The position numbers were made by a program, and so were the translations under genes. Positions 1 through 8,736 of a DNA stretch of 64,000 nt are shown one piece after another. Each line of letters starts with the position of its first letter. Within the stretch, counting starts at the first letter, position 1. The notes under the pieces were generated by a model, which did not search any database, had not been told where the DNA came from, and saw nothing but the letters and a program-made list of their open reading frames with translations. Source of the DNA: Flavobacteriaceae bacterium (lineage in GTDB: Bacteria > Bacteroidota > Bacteroidia > Flavobacteriales > Flavobacteriaceae); the NCBI GenBank assembly GCA_021648265.1, contig JAKITD010000002.1, positions 1-64,000 on the forward strand, written 5' to 3'.

Positions 1-44
1 CTTGTAAGCAAATAACTTCCATTGGCTAAATATAAAATATATTT

Positions 45-1265
45 TTAGAAATCAACTACTTTATCTAAAGCATCATCAGCATCTTTATGGGTAAAACTTG
101 CTTGGTAATTAATAGTTGTAACAATAGAGGAGTGGCGATACAATCTTTGTAGCATTTGGATTGGTATTTTGTCACCAGATATGTTTCCAAAACTATGTCG
201 TGCAATATGCATAGTGAGTTTTTTATCGATTTCTACCATTTCTGCGATAATTTTTAAGGCACTATTAAGCCTTTTGTTGGTAGATTTTGTTTTGGTAAGC
301 AATGCTTTAATATCAGTTACTTTAATGTTTTTTAAATCGGGAAAAATATAATCACTCTTATTTCTCTTTTCATTTTTATAACATTCAATAATTGGTAATG
401 CTTTATCGGGTATTTTAAGAGAAATAGGTTTACTATTTTTATTCATTCGATAATACAATCGCCCATCCTGTATATCATTCCATTTAATTTGTAAGACATC
501 GCCAACACGCATACCTGCAAAATAGAAACTAAAAAGCCAAACGTTCCGTGCGTGGACTAATCGTTCTTCTTCTAAATGTAAGTTTTCTATGCTTTGAATT
601 TCTTCAATAGTTAATCCAATTTTAATAGACTCTGGGAAGTAAATTTTTATTTTATCGCTTCCCTTTCCAAAAGGATACGATTCTTGTTTTATAATATCTT
701 GTGCTATAGCTTTATTGAACAAAGTCCTTATAAATACTAAATTATTTGCAATACTTCGCCCTCCAATATTCCCTTTTCGTTTATTGTAAGCGATAAACTT
801 CTGTAAAAATACCGTGGTGATTTCTTTAAATTCGAGGTCTGTTTTTTTGTGAAATTTCTTAATTCGGTTTAAAAGTGGTTTTTCAGAATTAATACGATTA
901 AATTTTTTATTGTTTTCTAAGTCAATAAAATAAGCGTCAGCAAACTTATAAAAGGAATTGTTATTGTTTTTATGTTGAATAATTTTCTTAATCTTGCTTA
1001 GATTAAGTTCATTTACTCCGTTGTTTTGGTGTTCAAAAATTAAATTGTTTATCAATAATATTTTAGAGGCGATAAAATTATTTAGCCGAACTGAATTGGA
1101 ATACGATTTTTTAACAATTTTTTTAGATTTATCCCAATACTTTTCATCAACATACTGACCAGAATAAATATAAATGGACTTGCGATTATGAGTTACTCGA
1201 ATTACAATTGGATACAATCCTTGCTTACTTTTTTTAAGATGTAGAATAGGTTGAACACTTGCCAT
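45..1265 (-). CDS. Tyrosine-type site-specific recombinase (integrase)
   Basis: A 406-residue tyrosine recombinase of the Bacteroidota type. The N-terminus (about 1-95) resembles the Arm DNA-binding domain, about 105-195 the SAM-like core-binding domain, and about 215-400 the catalytic domain. The catalytic set is visible: Arg253 in FAGMRVGD, His353 and Arg356 in HIARHSFG, His378 in YRHSS and the nucleophile Tyr387 in TTINYQ. It would cut and rejoin DNA for an integrating or conjugative element, or invert a DNA segment. No other mobile-element gene is in view, so it is either the edge of an element lying left of the window or a solitary remnant. Family call is firm; the substrate is unknown. 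Confidence 0.93.
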   Translation of the reverse strand: MASVQPILHLKKSKQGLYPIVIRVTHNRKSIYIYSGQYVDEKYWDKSKKIVKKSYSNSVRLNNFIASKILLINNLIFEHQNNGVNELNLSKIKKIIQHKNNNNSFYKFADAYFIDLENNKKFNRINSEKPLLNRIKKFHKKTDLEFKEITTVFLQKFIAYNKRKGNIGGRSIANNLVFIRTLFNKAIAQDIIKQESYPFGKGSDKIKIYFPESIKIGLTIEEIQSIENLHLEEERLVHARNVWLFSFYFAGMRVGDVLQIKWNDIQDGRLYYRMNKNSKPISLKIPDKALPIIECYKNEKRNKSDYIFPDLKNIKVTDIKALLTKTKSTNKRLNSALKIIAEMVEIDKKLTMHIARHSFGNISGDKIPIQMLQRLYRHSSIVTTINYQASFTHKDADDALDKVVDF

Positions 1266-1711
1266 TTTGTAGGATTATACAGCTAATATAACACAAAGGT
1301 ATAACATAGGTATAACAATTGGCGGTTTATCTTGGTTTTATTTGAATTTATAAAATCACAAAACACTTACATTCAGCTAATAATGAAACAGATGGGCACA
1401 TATTAAACCATTATCCATTAGACTTAGGATCTAGTGCTTCACGGCTTAGGAGTTCCTCCGGAGCGTAGGGATCCTAGCCCGCACAGATAAAATGAATTTT
1501 TTGGAGACATTTTTTTTATGAATGAAACCAATTATTAATCATTAGATTTCCCGATACTCTGCATCGGAAGTTTTGGAGGAAGTTTGAAAACAGATGATTT
1601 TCATTAAATGTTAAAACTTTCTTAGTTCATTTTTTAATTTATAAAATACTAAATGGCATAAAATCAAGTTTATAATACTGTAAACAAAAACCAATCTATA
1701 ACTTTTAAAAC
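1266..1711. other. 446-bp gene-free stretch with palindromic repeats
   Basis: No credible reading frame was found between the integrase and the next lipoprotein. It holds the integrase promoter at its left end, a conspicuous GC-rich patch at about 1435-1487 (containing CTCCGGAGCG, GGATCC and AGCCCGCAC) in otherwise very AT-rich DNA, and a small hairpin TCCCGA-N9-TCGGAA at 1549-1569. The GC-rich patch looks like an intergenic repeat rather than part of a gene. The last 100 bp should carry the promoter of the downstream lipoprotein, but no clear TAnnTTTG was assigned. Confidence 0.5.
1294..1317 (-). promoter_or_regulatory. Putative integrase promoter with tandem 11-bp repeat
   Basis: Read on the minus strand, TACCTTTG at 1301-1294 fits the Bacteroidota -7 consensus TAnnTTTG and lies 29 bp before the integrase ATG. 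Two direct copies of GGTATAACA (1298-1306 and 1309-1317, period 11 bp) overlap it. They could be an operator or arm-type recombinase binding sites; this is inferred from position only. Confidence 0.4.
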
Positions 1712-2797
1712 ATGAAACGAATCCTATTTTTATTTTTCATTGGAATTGTAAATTTAACCATGATCACTTCTTGTCAAAGTGACGATAACGATGGTGACGA
1801 TAACTCTAATATTGATTGTAACTTACCTGAGATTTCAGCATCTTCAAATGTGGAAGGATTTGGGGTTTTAGAAAAACTTTCTGGAATATGGAACGGCCCT
1901 GTTTTTTCGCCTACACCTTTAGGAGATTACGAAGAGTGGATTGTAGATTTTAGACCAATATCTCCATCTCAGATTTCAGCAAAAAACGAATTAGACCGAT
2001 TGAATGAAATATTTATGAGCTTTTTTGTTGTTAAATACGATTGTGATTATAAAATTGCTTTTAGAAATGGGGGAGGATTTTCTGGTGAGGTTCGTAATTC
2101 GTATATGATTATTGATAGTGTAAACGAAAGTCAGTCACAATCTTTTTATAGATTTTCAGATCCTATTTCGGGAGGTCAAAGAGTTTATACCGATGTTTTA
2201 TTTAAGCAAGACAGTTTAATAATGACTACTTATACAAACTTTTTTAATACTCTAGAAGAACCAACCATACATATGACTTGGAAGGCAAGTTTACGTGATG
2301 AAACTGCTGCCCAAGAAGCGATTTCTTTATTCAATTTTCCTAAAAAGGAAATGACCAGAGATTTTTCAAGTACCTTTAACGGTTTGCAGGATGCGGTATT
2401 TTATTCAGTAGCATCAGATCCTTATCCCGAATCGGAACAACCTTATTTAGGAGATACAACAGTCTCGGTTACTATTTCTAATCCAGTAAATCCAGATTCT
2501 TCAAAAAATATGTTACTCATCATTACTACACAACCTTTGTTTAATGGAAATGTCTTTCAATTTGAAAACTTAAATTATAGATCTAGGTATGTGTTTTTAG
2601 AAGCGCAAAGTTCATCTACTTACAATTTTAATTATATGCACCCTGGCAATTATTATGTAAATGCTTTATACGACAGTAATGGTGATTTTAATTTTACAAG
2701 TGGAGATTTTATTAACTTTCCTTTTGATGTACCTTTTACTTTAACAAGTAACGGTACTAGCAATACAACTGTTGATATAAACTTGTTGATTCCTTAA
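1712..2797 (+). CDS. Hypothetical surface or periplasmic lipoprotein
   Basis: A 361-residue protein with a lipoprotein signal peptide: a hydrophobic stretch after MKR ends in ITSC, making Cys21 the lipidation site. An Asp/Asn-rich run (SDDNDGDDN) follows, as is common for exported Bacteroidota lipoproteins. The middle is unrecognised. The C-terminal third contains LYDSNGDFNFTSGDF, an acidic loop of the kind seen in calcium-binding Ig-like modules. It precedes a T9SS-secreted beta-helix protein by 100 bp on the same strand and may be cotranscribed. No function is assigned; an extracytoplasmic location is well supported. Confidence 0.75.
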   Translation: MKRILFLFFIGIVNLTMITSCQSDDNDGDDNSNIDCNLPEISASSNVEGFGVLEKLSGIWNGPVFSPTPLGDYEEWIVDFRPISPSQISAKNELDRLNEIFMSFFVVKYDCDYKIAFRNGGGFSGEVRNSYMIIDSVNESQSQSFYRFSDPISGGQRVYTDVLFKQDSLIMTTYTNFFNTLEEPTIHMTWKASLRDETAAQEAISLFNFPKKEMTRDFSSTFNGLQDAVFYSVASDPYPESEQPYLGDTTVSVTISNPVNPDSSKNMLLIITTQPLFNGNVFQFENLNYRSRYVFLEAQSSSTYNFNYMHPGNYYVNALYDSNGDFNFTSGDFINFPFDVPFTLTSNGTSNTTVDINLLIP

Positions 2798-2897
2798 TCA
2801 GTCCACCTATTTTTTATTAATGAATATATTTTGGAAAGTTTACTAATGTGAATCCTTTTCAAACCCCTATTTTTGAACCTCAATTAATTATAAAAAA

Positions 2898-4376
2898 ATG
2901 AAACACATTTACTTATCAATCTGCTTATTTTTAATCACAATTTCAATAGCAGTCGCTCAAACTTACACTACGCCAAATACAGGAGTTAATTGGACATTAG
3001 ATGATATTGCAAATGCGAGTCCCTCAACAATTACTGTTTCGGGAAGTGATTATACTCTTTTAGAAAATTTAGTGATTTCTGAAAATGATATGCTTGTTTT
3101 AGGTTCTGATCTTACTCTTTCTATAGATTCAGATTTGTTGGTAACCGTCTTCGGAACATTTTTAATAGACGGAAATTCAGTAACCATTACAGCTATAGAT
3201 CAAACAGCACCTTATAATGGATTTCGTTTTGAAGAATTTTCACAAATCAATATTCAAAATACAACGATTGAATATGGTGGCGGACTTAGAGTTTTAACCG
3301 AAGATTTCACCCTAAATAATTGCACCATCACTAATAATGTAGAAGGCGGAGCTACCACAGGAGCGGTGATTTCATTAACAAGAGGAATACCACAAATTAC
3401 TAATAATACGATAAGTTTTAATGAGTTACCAGCAATTGCTTCGGCAGCTAACAATACGGTTTCAGCTTATATTTATAATAATCATATTGAAGGAAATAAC
3501 CAACTAAACACCAATCGACCTCAAATTAATATGGGGACAACGATGGTTAACGACACTTTGAAAATTATTCAAAACACCATTATCGGTAATCCATCACTTG
3601 ACCAGGTTGGTGGTATTGCAGTGGCGAATTTGGTAGGAGGAAGTATTAGAGCGAATATTAATTACAACACTATTCAAAATAACCGTTATGGACTTACTAT
3701 AGTTGGACCCGATTCGTTTGCAAATTTATATAATAATATTATTGAAGATAATAATACGCAGAATATTCCTTTACAAGGCGGAAGTGGAGTTTCATTAAAT
3801 ACCAATTCTGGGACTATGGAAGTGATTGCTGAAGGAAATCAAATTAGAAGAAATCTTTGGGGAATTACAGTAATAGGTACTGCTTCTATTAATTTAGGGG
3901 ATGGTGTTGATAGTCAAGGGTATAATATCTTTTCAGAAAATGGAAATGAGGGAGAATTATACGCACTTTATAACAACACTTCCAACACAATTATGGCAAA
4001 AAATAATTGTTGGATTGAAGGGCAAGTGAACACCTTGGCAGATGCTGAGTCGGTAATTTTTCATCAAGTTGACGATGCGAGTTTAGGCGAAGTAGCTTTT
4101 GATCCAGTAGGTACTAACTGCGAAAATCTTTCAACTGAAGATGTGGAAATTGAAAGCTTCAGTTTTTATCCAAATCCTTCAAACGGAAAGATAAACTTTA
4201 ATAATATCCATTCTTTTACTGAAATAACTATCTACGGAATTCAAGGTAATTTACTTTTAAATAAAGCTATTTCAGAAGGAGAAAATAAGCTAACTTTCAA
4301 CTTACCAAAAGGATTGTATTTTATTTCCTTTACAAATGAAGCGCAAAGAGTAGTTCGGAAATTATTGGTTCCATAG
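2898..4376 (+). CDS. Secreted right-handed beta-helix protein with T9SS sorting domain
   Basis: A 492-residue exported protein. Residues 1-20 form a Sec signal peptide ending AVAQ. Most of the chain (about 60-390) is rich in N-N-T/I repeats such as ITNNTIS and INYNTIQNN, the pattern of pectate-lyase-like parallel beta-helix (NosD-type) coils. The last 75 residues (FSFYPNPSNGKINF to VVRKLLVP) are a classic type A T9SS C-terminal domain, so it should cross the outer membrane by the gliding/type IX system and be surface-attached or released. Beta-helix proteins often bind or cleave polysaccharides, but no catalytic residues could be identified. Confidence 0.88.
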   Translation: MKHIYLSICLFLITISIAVAQTYTTPNTGVNWTLDDIANASPSTITVSGSDYTLLENLVISENDMLVLGSDLTLSIDSDLLVTVFGTFLIDGNSVTITAIDQTAPYNGFRFEEFSQINIQNTTIEYGGGLRVLTEDFTLNNCTITNNVEGGATTGAVISLTRGIPQITNNTISFNELPAIASAANNTVSAYIYNNHIEGNNQLNTNRPQINMGTTMVNDTLKIIQNTIIGNPSLDQVGGIAVANLVGGSIRANINYNTIQNNRYGLTIVGPDSFANLYNNIIEDNNTQNIPLQGGSGVSLNTNSGTMEVIAEGNQIRRNLWGITVIGTASINLGDGVDSQGYNIFSENGNEGELYALYNNTSNTIMAKNNCWIEGQVNTLADAESVIFHQVDDASLGEVAFDPVGTNCENLSTEDVEIESFSFYPNPSNGKINFNNIHSFTEITIYGIQGNLLLNKAISEGENKLTFNLPKGLYFISFTNEAQRVVRKLLVP

Positions 4377-4414
4377 GAAATATATTATATTTAAAGCTTG
4401 AAATTACAAAAAAA

Positions 4415-5053
4415 ATGAATTTAAGTAAGTACATAGATCATACTATTTTAAAAGCAACAGCAACACCTTCAGATATAAAACAACTTTGCAAAGAAGCCAA
4501 AGAGTATAACTTTTATGCGGTTTGCGTAAATGGTTGTTATGTGGAATTAGCAAAAGAGGAAGTGGAAGGTTCCGAAGTAAAAGTAGCTGCTGTAATCGGT
4601 TTTCCGTTAGGAGCTATGTCGATTGGAAGTAAAATTACTGAAGCCCTTAGTTGCGTCGATGAAGGTGCCGATGAAATAGATATGGTGATTAATATTGGGA
4701 TGCTTAAGTCTGGGAATCTAGAATATGTTGGAGATGAAATTTTTGCTTTAAGAAATATCTGTAAAAACAAAATCTTAAAAGTAATTATTGAAACTTGTTA
4801 TCTTTCCGAAGAAGAAAAACGAACAGCCTGCCAATTAGCAATGAATGCAGGAGCCGATTTTGTAAAAACTTCCACCGGTTTTGGTGCTGGAGGAGCTACC
4901 CTAGAAGATGTAAAACTAATGAAAGAAGTGGTTGGAGATAAACTAAAAATAAAAGCTTCGGGAGGAATTAAAGATAAAGAAACTGCCAAAGAATATATTG
5001 CATTAGGAATAAGCAGAATTGGAACTTCTTCCGGAATAAAAATTGTTTCCTAA
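4415..5053 (+). CDS. deoC: Deoxyribose-phosphate aldolase
   Basis: A 212-residue class I aldolase that splits 2-deoxyribose-5-phosphate into glyceraldehyde-3-phosphate and acetaldehyde during deoxynucleoside catabolism. It begins MNLSKYIDHTILKATAT, a typical DeoC N-terminus. The Schiff-base lysine is Lys151 in FVKTSTGF; the second active-site lysine is Lys180 in LKIKASGGI, and Asp89 lies in DEIDMVINIG. Length is normal for the short bacterial form. It is followed 62 bp later by a DeoD-type purine nucleoside phosphorylase, so the pair makes a coherent nucleoside-salvage unit. Confidence 0.97.
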   Translation: MNLSKYIDHTILKATATPSDIKQLCKEAKEYNFYAVCVNGCYVELAKEEVEGSEVKVAAVIGFPLGAMSIGSKITEALSCVDEGADEIDMVINIGMLKSGNLEYVGDEIFALRNICKNKILKVIIETCYLSEEEKRTACQLAMNAGADFVKTSTGFGAGGATLEDVKLMKEVVGDKLKIKASGGIKDKETAKEYIALGISRIGTSSGIKIVS

Positions 5054-5074
5054 TAATTAAAAAAACGAAAATCA

Positions 5075-5102
5075 TTAGTGAAAATCTGTGAAATTCGTGT
5101 CT
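5075..5102 (+). repeat. 28-nt dispersed repeat, copy 1
   Basis: The segment starting TTAGTGAAAATCTG and ending ATTCGTGTCT is repeated identically at 40654-40681, about 35.6 kb away. It sits in the 62-bp deoC-deoD spacer, immediately upstream of the deoD start. It is one end of the inverted-repeat element seen at 40571-40680. Confidence 0.8.
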
Positions 5103-5115
5103 AAAAAGCATAAAC

Positions 5116-5814
5116 ATGAGCCTACATATAGAAGCCAAAAAAGGAGAAATAGCAGAAACTGTTTTATTACCTGGAGATCCATTAAGAGCAAAATGGATAG
5201 CGGAAACATTTTTTGAAAACCCTGTTTGTTATAATAAAGTTCGAGGAATGCTAGGTTTTACAGGAACCTATAAAGGCAAACGAGTATCGGTGCAAGGAAC
5301 AGGAATGGGAATTCCATCTACTTTAATTTATTGTAATGAATTGATAAAGGATTATGGTGTTAAAAACTTAATTCGGGTGGGCTCTGCGGGTTCTTATCAA
5401 AAAGAGATTAAGATTCGGGATATTGTAATAGCAATGGCTGCTTCTTCAAATTCGGGAATTAATAATTCTAGGTTCATTAATTCGAATTTTTCACCAACAG
5501 CAGATTTTGGTTTGTTTATAAAAGCAGCAGATTTTGCAAGAGATAATAATATTACTATCAAAGCTGGAAACGTATTGTCGTCTGATGAGTTTTATGAAGA
5601 TGATTATAATTCGTATAAAAAATGGGCAGATTTTGGAGTGCTTTGTGTCGAAATGGAAACTGCTGGAATATATACTGTTGCTGCAAAATACAATGTTAAT
5701 GCCTTGACGATATTAACTATTTCAGATTCGCTTATAACAAAAGAAGAAACTACAAAAGAAGAACGAGAAAGTACCTTTAGCGATATGATTAGAATTGCTT
5801 TGGGGACTTTGTAA
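5116..5814 (+). CDS. deoD: Purine-nucleoside phosphorylase, DeoD (hexameric) type
   Basis: A 232-residue PNP of the NP-I hexameric class, which phosphorolyses purine (deoxy)nucleosides to base and (deoxy)ribose-1-phosphate. Family features include [16 protein letters not shown] near the N-terminus (phosphate binding), [20 protein letters not shown], the substrate-binding [10 protein letters not shown] and the catalytic Asp in TISDSLIT. With deoC just upstream it forms a deoxyribonucleoside degradation pair. It is distinct from the trimeric-type PNP at 41838-42650, which sits in the arsenosugar cluster. Confidence 0.95.
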   Translation: MSLHIEAKKGEIAETVLLPGDPLRAKWIAETFFENPVCYNKVRGMLGFTGTYKGKRVSVQGTGMGIPSTLIYCNELIKDYGVKNLIRVGSAGSYQKEIKIRDIVIAMAASSNSGINNSRFINSNFSPTADFGLFIKAADFARDNNITIKAGNVLSSDEFYEDDYNSYKKWADFGVLCVEMETAGIYTVAAKYNVNALTILTISDSLITKEETTKEERESTFSDMIRIALGTL

Positions 5815-5820
5815 CATAGT

Positions 5821-5863
5821 GAAGCAATCTCATGATTTTAATTTAAAACCATGAGATTGCTTC
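5821..5863. terminator. Palindrome between convergent genes, flavobacterial GAGATTGCTTC repeat
   Basis: Arms GAAGCAATCTCATG (5821-5834) and CATGAGATTGCTTC (5850-5863) are a perfect 14-bp inverted repeat with a 15-nt loop. It lies between the convergent deoD and Usp genes, so it could end transcription from both sides, though there is no T-run. The sequence continuing to about 5883 (CGTTCCTCCTCGCAATGAT) matches the dispersed 'CATTGCGAGG / GCAATCTC' repeat also seen at 41752-41826. Confidence 0.6.
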
Positions 5864-5886
5864 GTCGTTCCTCCTCGCAATGATAA

Positions 5887-6717
5887 TTATATCTTAAAAG
5901 TAATCACAGGTATTGTAGAGTGATTTACCAAGTCTTCACTAATACTTCCAGAGAAGAAATGAGACAATCCTCTACGCCCATGAGTTGGTAATGCGATTGC
6001 ATCAATTTTATTGGTATTGCTAAAATTAAAAATTCCGTCTTCAACCGTATAGTCATTATAATATACCACATCGTCTAATCTATCTAATGCATCGGCATTA
6101 AATAAAAAGTCTTTTACGCGACTTTCCATTTCTTTTGAACTTCTGTAATTTTGTCCAGGAAGGTTAATGTAAAGTAACTTCACATTAGCATTCATAGACT
6201 TATAGAGTTTCATTGCTTTTTTGAAAGCTGTTAAGTTTTCTAAAGTAAAGTCACAAGCAAAAACAGCATGTTTCACTGTAAAGCTTTCTACACCTTTTTT
6301 AACCACTAAGACAGGAATGTCTGAATGGCGTACTACTTTCTCAGTGTTAGAACCTACAAAAACTTCAGATAAACCACTACTACCATGAGATCCCATAATA
6401 ATAAGATCGGCATTGTTTTTAAGAGCAACTTGATTCACCTCACTAAAATCTTTATAGTTGTAAACAGTATCAGAAACCGAAATTCCTTTTAAATAGTCTT
6501 TGTTTAAAAATTCTTTAAAACGTTTTTGAGCTAGTTTAATATAATAAATTCCTTCTAGCATTTCTTTTGTCTGAGTGCTTGTTAATACGGCATCAGACAT
6601 GCCCAACATATGCAAAGCGATAATTTCAGCATCGTATTCTTTTGCCAGTTTTGCGGCAATCTTTAAAGCGTTTTCAGAACATTCTGAAAAATCTACTGGG
6701 ACTAATATTTTTTTCAT
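5887..6717 (-). CDS. Universal stress protein, tandem two-domain
   Basis: A 276-residue protein made of two UspA-like domains (about 1-140 and 147-276). The first starts KKILVPVDFSECSENALKIAAKLA and ends with the ATP-binding-type motif GSHGSSGLSEVFVGSNTEKV plus IPVLVVK; the second ends with a degenerate version, THGRRGLSHFFSGSISEDLV. Double-Usp proteins are common in Flavobacteria and are thought to bind ATP or AMP under stress; the exact role is not known. The ribosome hibernation factor is 31 bp upstream on the same strand, so they are probably cotranscribed as a stress or stationary-phase unit. Confidence 0.92.
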   Translation of the reverse strand: MKKILVPVDFSECSENALKIAAKLAKEYDAEIIALHMLGMSDAVLTSTQTKEMLEGIYYIKLAQKRFKEFLNKDYLKGISVSDTVYNYKDFSEVNQVALKNNADLIIMGSHGSSGLSEVFVGSNTEKVVRHSDIPVLVVKKGVESFTVKHAVFACDFTLENLTAFKKAMKLYKSMNANVKLLYINLPGQNYRSSKEMESRVKDFLFNADALDRLDDVVYYNDYTVEDGIFNFSNTNKIDAIALPTHGRRGLSHFFSGSISEDLVNHSTIPVITFKI

Positions 6718-6748
6718 AACTTTTGATTTAATTTTACAATATTTGTTT

Positions 6749-7048
6749 TTAACGATGATTGAAAGTCGATTTTCTTTTTTCTAACTGTTTTGTTAAATCT
6801 GAAATGGTATTTTTGACAGCCAATTCAAAGTTTTTTTCTTTAGATGATGCGAAAATTTTTGGTCCAGGAAGACTTAGGTCAATATCACAAATATGTCCAT
6901 CACCTTTAGGGTCGTTTTCAATTTTAAAGAAAACTTTAGCACCGATAACCCAGTCGAACTTTGTTCCTAGTTTATCAAGTCTTTTTGTAACGTATTCTGT
7001 CATTGTCTCGCTCGTTAGCATCTTTACATATTGCACGTTTATTGTCAT
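6749..7048 (-). CDS. hpf: Ribosome hibernation promoting factor, short form (HPF/RaiA family)
   Basis: A 99-residue protein with the HPF/YfiA fold: MTINVQYVKMLTSETMTEYVTKRLDKLGTKF, then a beta-rich core ending in FASSKEKNFELAVKNTISDLTKQLEKRK. Members sit in the decoding centre of idle 30S subunits and block translation in slow growth. The length fits the short form without the dimerising C-terminal domain. It is encoded directly upstream of the universal stress protein on the same strand, supporting a joint stress role. Confidence 0.9.
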   Translation of the reverse strand: MTINVQYVKMLTSETMTEYVTKRLDKLGTKFDWVIGAKVFFKIENDPKGDGHICDIDLSLPGPKIFASSKEKNFELAVKNTISDLTKQLEKRKSTFNHR

Positions 7049-7194
7049 AATGTTTTAGTTTTAAATTGATATCCAAATTTAACGATTTTCAATGTAATAT
7101 TATATGATATTAATCAGAAATAACAAATGATTAACGAATTCATTTTTTTGCCTTTTAATACGATCTGAAATAGTTTTAATTATGAATAAAGACT

Positions 7195-7202
7195 TATTTT
7201 TG
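7195..7202 (+). promoter_or_regulatory. Putative -7 element of the decarboxylase gene
   Basis: TATTTTTG matches TAnnTTTG and lies 31 bp before the ATG at 7234. No convincing -33 TTTG was found at the normal distance, so this is a weak call. Confidence 0.35.
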
Positions 7203-7233
7203 CCGAAATTATAAAAGGAAAGAAATTAACGGT

Positions 7234-8670
7234 ATGAAAAAGAACAATGCGACACTCCAGCTTTCAAAAGAAGAAATGCGAGCTTATGGTTATCAGGTAG
7301 TTGATGCGGTTGTGGAACATTTTGAAACGCAAAACGATAAACTTCCAGTAGCAAAAGCTTCTAGAGCAGAAATGGATCAATTGTTTTTGGAAGAAGCACC
7401 AGAAAATGCTACTGATGCAAAACAGGTGTTGGATTTTGTTTTAAAAGAAGTAGTTACGCAGAGTACCATCGTTTCGCATCCAAAAGCTTTTTCGTTTGTT
7501 CCTGGCCCGAGTAATTATATTTCTGCAATGGCAGACACTTTAGCGACGGGTTTTAATATATTTTCTGGTGGTTGGGCAGCTTCGCCAGCTGCGGCAGAAT
7601 TAGAAGTAGTGACCTTAAATTGGCTGTTAAAAATATTTGGTTTTCCAGTAAAAAAAGGAGGTGGAATTTTTACCAGTGGAGGTTCTTTGGCCAATCTTAC
7701 TGCAATTGTAACGGCAAGACGAATTAAATGTGGCGACGATTTTTCAAATGCAGTTATTTATCTTTCAGATCAGGCACATTCTTCCAATATTAAAGCTATA
7801 AGGATTCTTGGTTTTAAAAAGGAACAAATTCGTATTATTCCAACAAATACAGAGTTTAAATTCTCTATTAATAAATTAAAAAACGCAATTGCAAAAGACC
7901 GATTAGAAGGCTTAAAACCTTTCTGTTTAATTGCAACAGCAGGAACCACAAATACAGGAACTGTTGATCCGCTTACCGAAATTGCAGCTATCTGTAAAAA
8001 GGAAAATATCTGGTTTCATATTGACGGAGCTTATGGCGGTGCCGCGATTCTTTCAAAAGATGGAAAGAAGATGTTAAAGGGCATTGAAAAAGCGGATTCA
8101 CTTACCGTAGATCCTCACAAATGGTTTTATCAACCCTATGAAATGGGTTGTTTGTTGGTTCGAAATACGGCACATTTAAAAGGAACTTTTACCGAAACGC
8201 CGGAATATTTAAAAGACGTTGAAGGAAACAAATCTGAAATCAATTTTTACGACCACGGAATCCAATTAACTCGACGATTTAGAGCCTTAAAATTCTATAT
8301 GTCCATTAAAACTTTTGGACTAAAAGAATTCAGACAAGCCATCACCTACAATATAAAATTAGCTGAAGAAGTCGAAGATTGCTTGCGTGAAAGTCCGTTT
8401 TGGGAAGTGATTTCACCAGCAACTTTGGCTGTTATCAACTTTAGATACAATCCGATAAATAACAAGTTAAAGGAAAAGCAATTGGATGAATTGAATCAGT
8501 ATATTTCAGAAAAAGTAGTAGCTACACAAGAAGCACTTTTAGTAACAACAATCCTTCACGGGCAAACAGTTTTGCGAATGTGTTTAATCAATCCAAGAAC
8601 TACTATGGACGATATTAAAGAGACTTTTGAACTTTGTAACGAAATCGCCAAAACACATCCGTTAATATAG
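7234..8670 (+). CDS. PLP-dependent group II amino acid decarboxylase
   Basis: A 478-residue fold-type I PLP enzyme of the aromatic-L-amino-acid / diaminobutyrate / glutamate decarboxylase family. Lys296 in TVDPHKWFYQP forms the internal aldimine; Asp264 in FHIDGAYGG contacts the pyridine nitrogen; His182 in SDQAHSSN stacks on the ring; and FTSGGSLANLTA binds the phosphate. It would turn an L-amino acid into an amine and CO2. The substrate cannot be read from sequence; an aromatic amino acid or an acidic one (aspartate, diaminobutyrate) are both possible. It stands alone, without an obvious amine transporter next to it. Confidence 0.9.
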   Translation: MKKNNATLQLSKEEMRAYGYQVVDAVVEHFETQNDKLPVAKASRAEMDQLFLEEAPENATDAKQVLDFVLKEVVTQSTIVSHPKAFSFVPGPSNYISAMADTLATGFNIFSGGWAASPAAAELEVVTLNWLLKIFGFPVKKGGGIFTSGGSLANLTAIVTARRIKCGDDFSNAVIYLSDQAHSSNIKAIRILGFKKEQIRIIPTNTEFKFSINKLKNAIAKDRLEGLKPFCLIATAGTTNTGTVDPLTEIAAICKKENIWFHIDGAYGGAAILSKDGKKMLKGIEKADSLTVDPHKWFYQPYEMGCLLVRNTAHLKGTFTETPEYLKDVEGNKSEINFYDHGIQLTRRFRALKFYMSIKTFGLKEFRQAITYNIKLAEEVEDCLRESPFWEVISPATLAVINFRYNPINNKLKEKQLDELNQYISEKVVATQEALLVTTILHGQTVLRMCLINPRTTMDDIKETFELCNEIAKTHPLI

Positions 8671-8683
8671 TTTTTTGAAATAC

Positions 8684-8716
8684 TGTCATTCAGAAGGAGG
8701 AACGACTGATGAATCT
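8684..8716 (+). repeat. TGTCATTCAGA...GAATCT intergenic repeat, copy 1
   Basis: The segment begins TGTCATTCAGAAGG and ends GATGAATCT. It lies in the 66-bp spacer after the decarboxylase stop. A related copy at 9959-9990 shares both ends and the internal blocks CGACTG and AAGGA(G)GAA in swapped order. Both lie just after a stop codon. Confidence 0.55.
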
Positions 8717-8736
8717 TTTAAAATTTACTAAATAGT

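Noticed and set aside
6759-7058. 99-residue plus-strand ORF
   Set aside because: It is the antisense shadow of the HPF gene.
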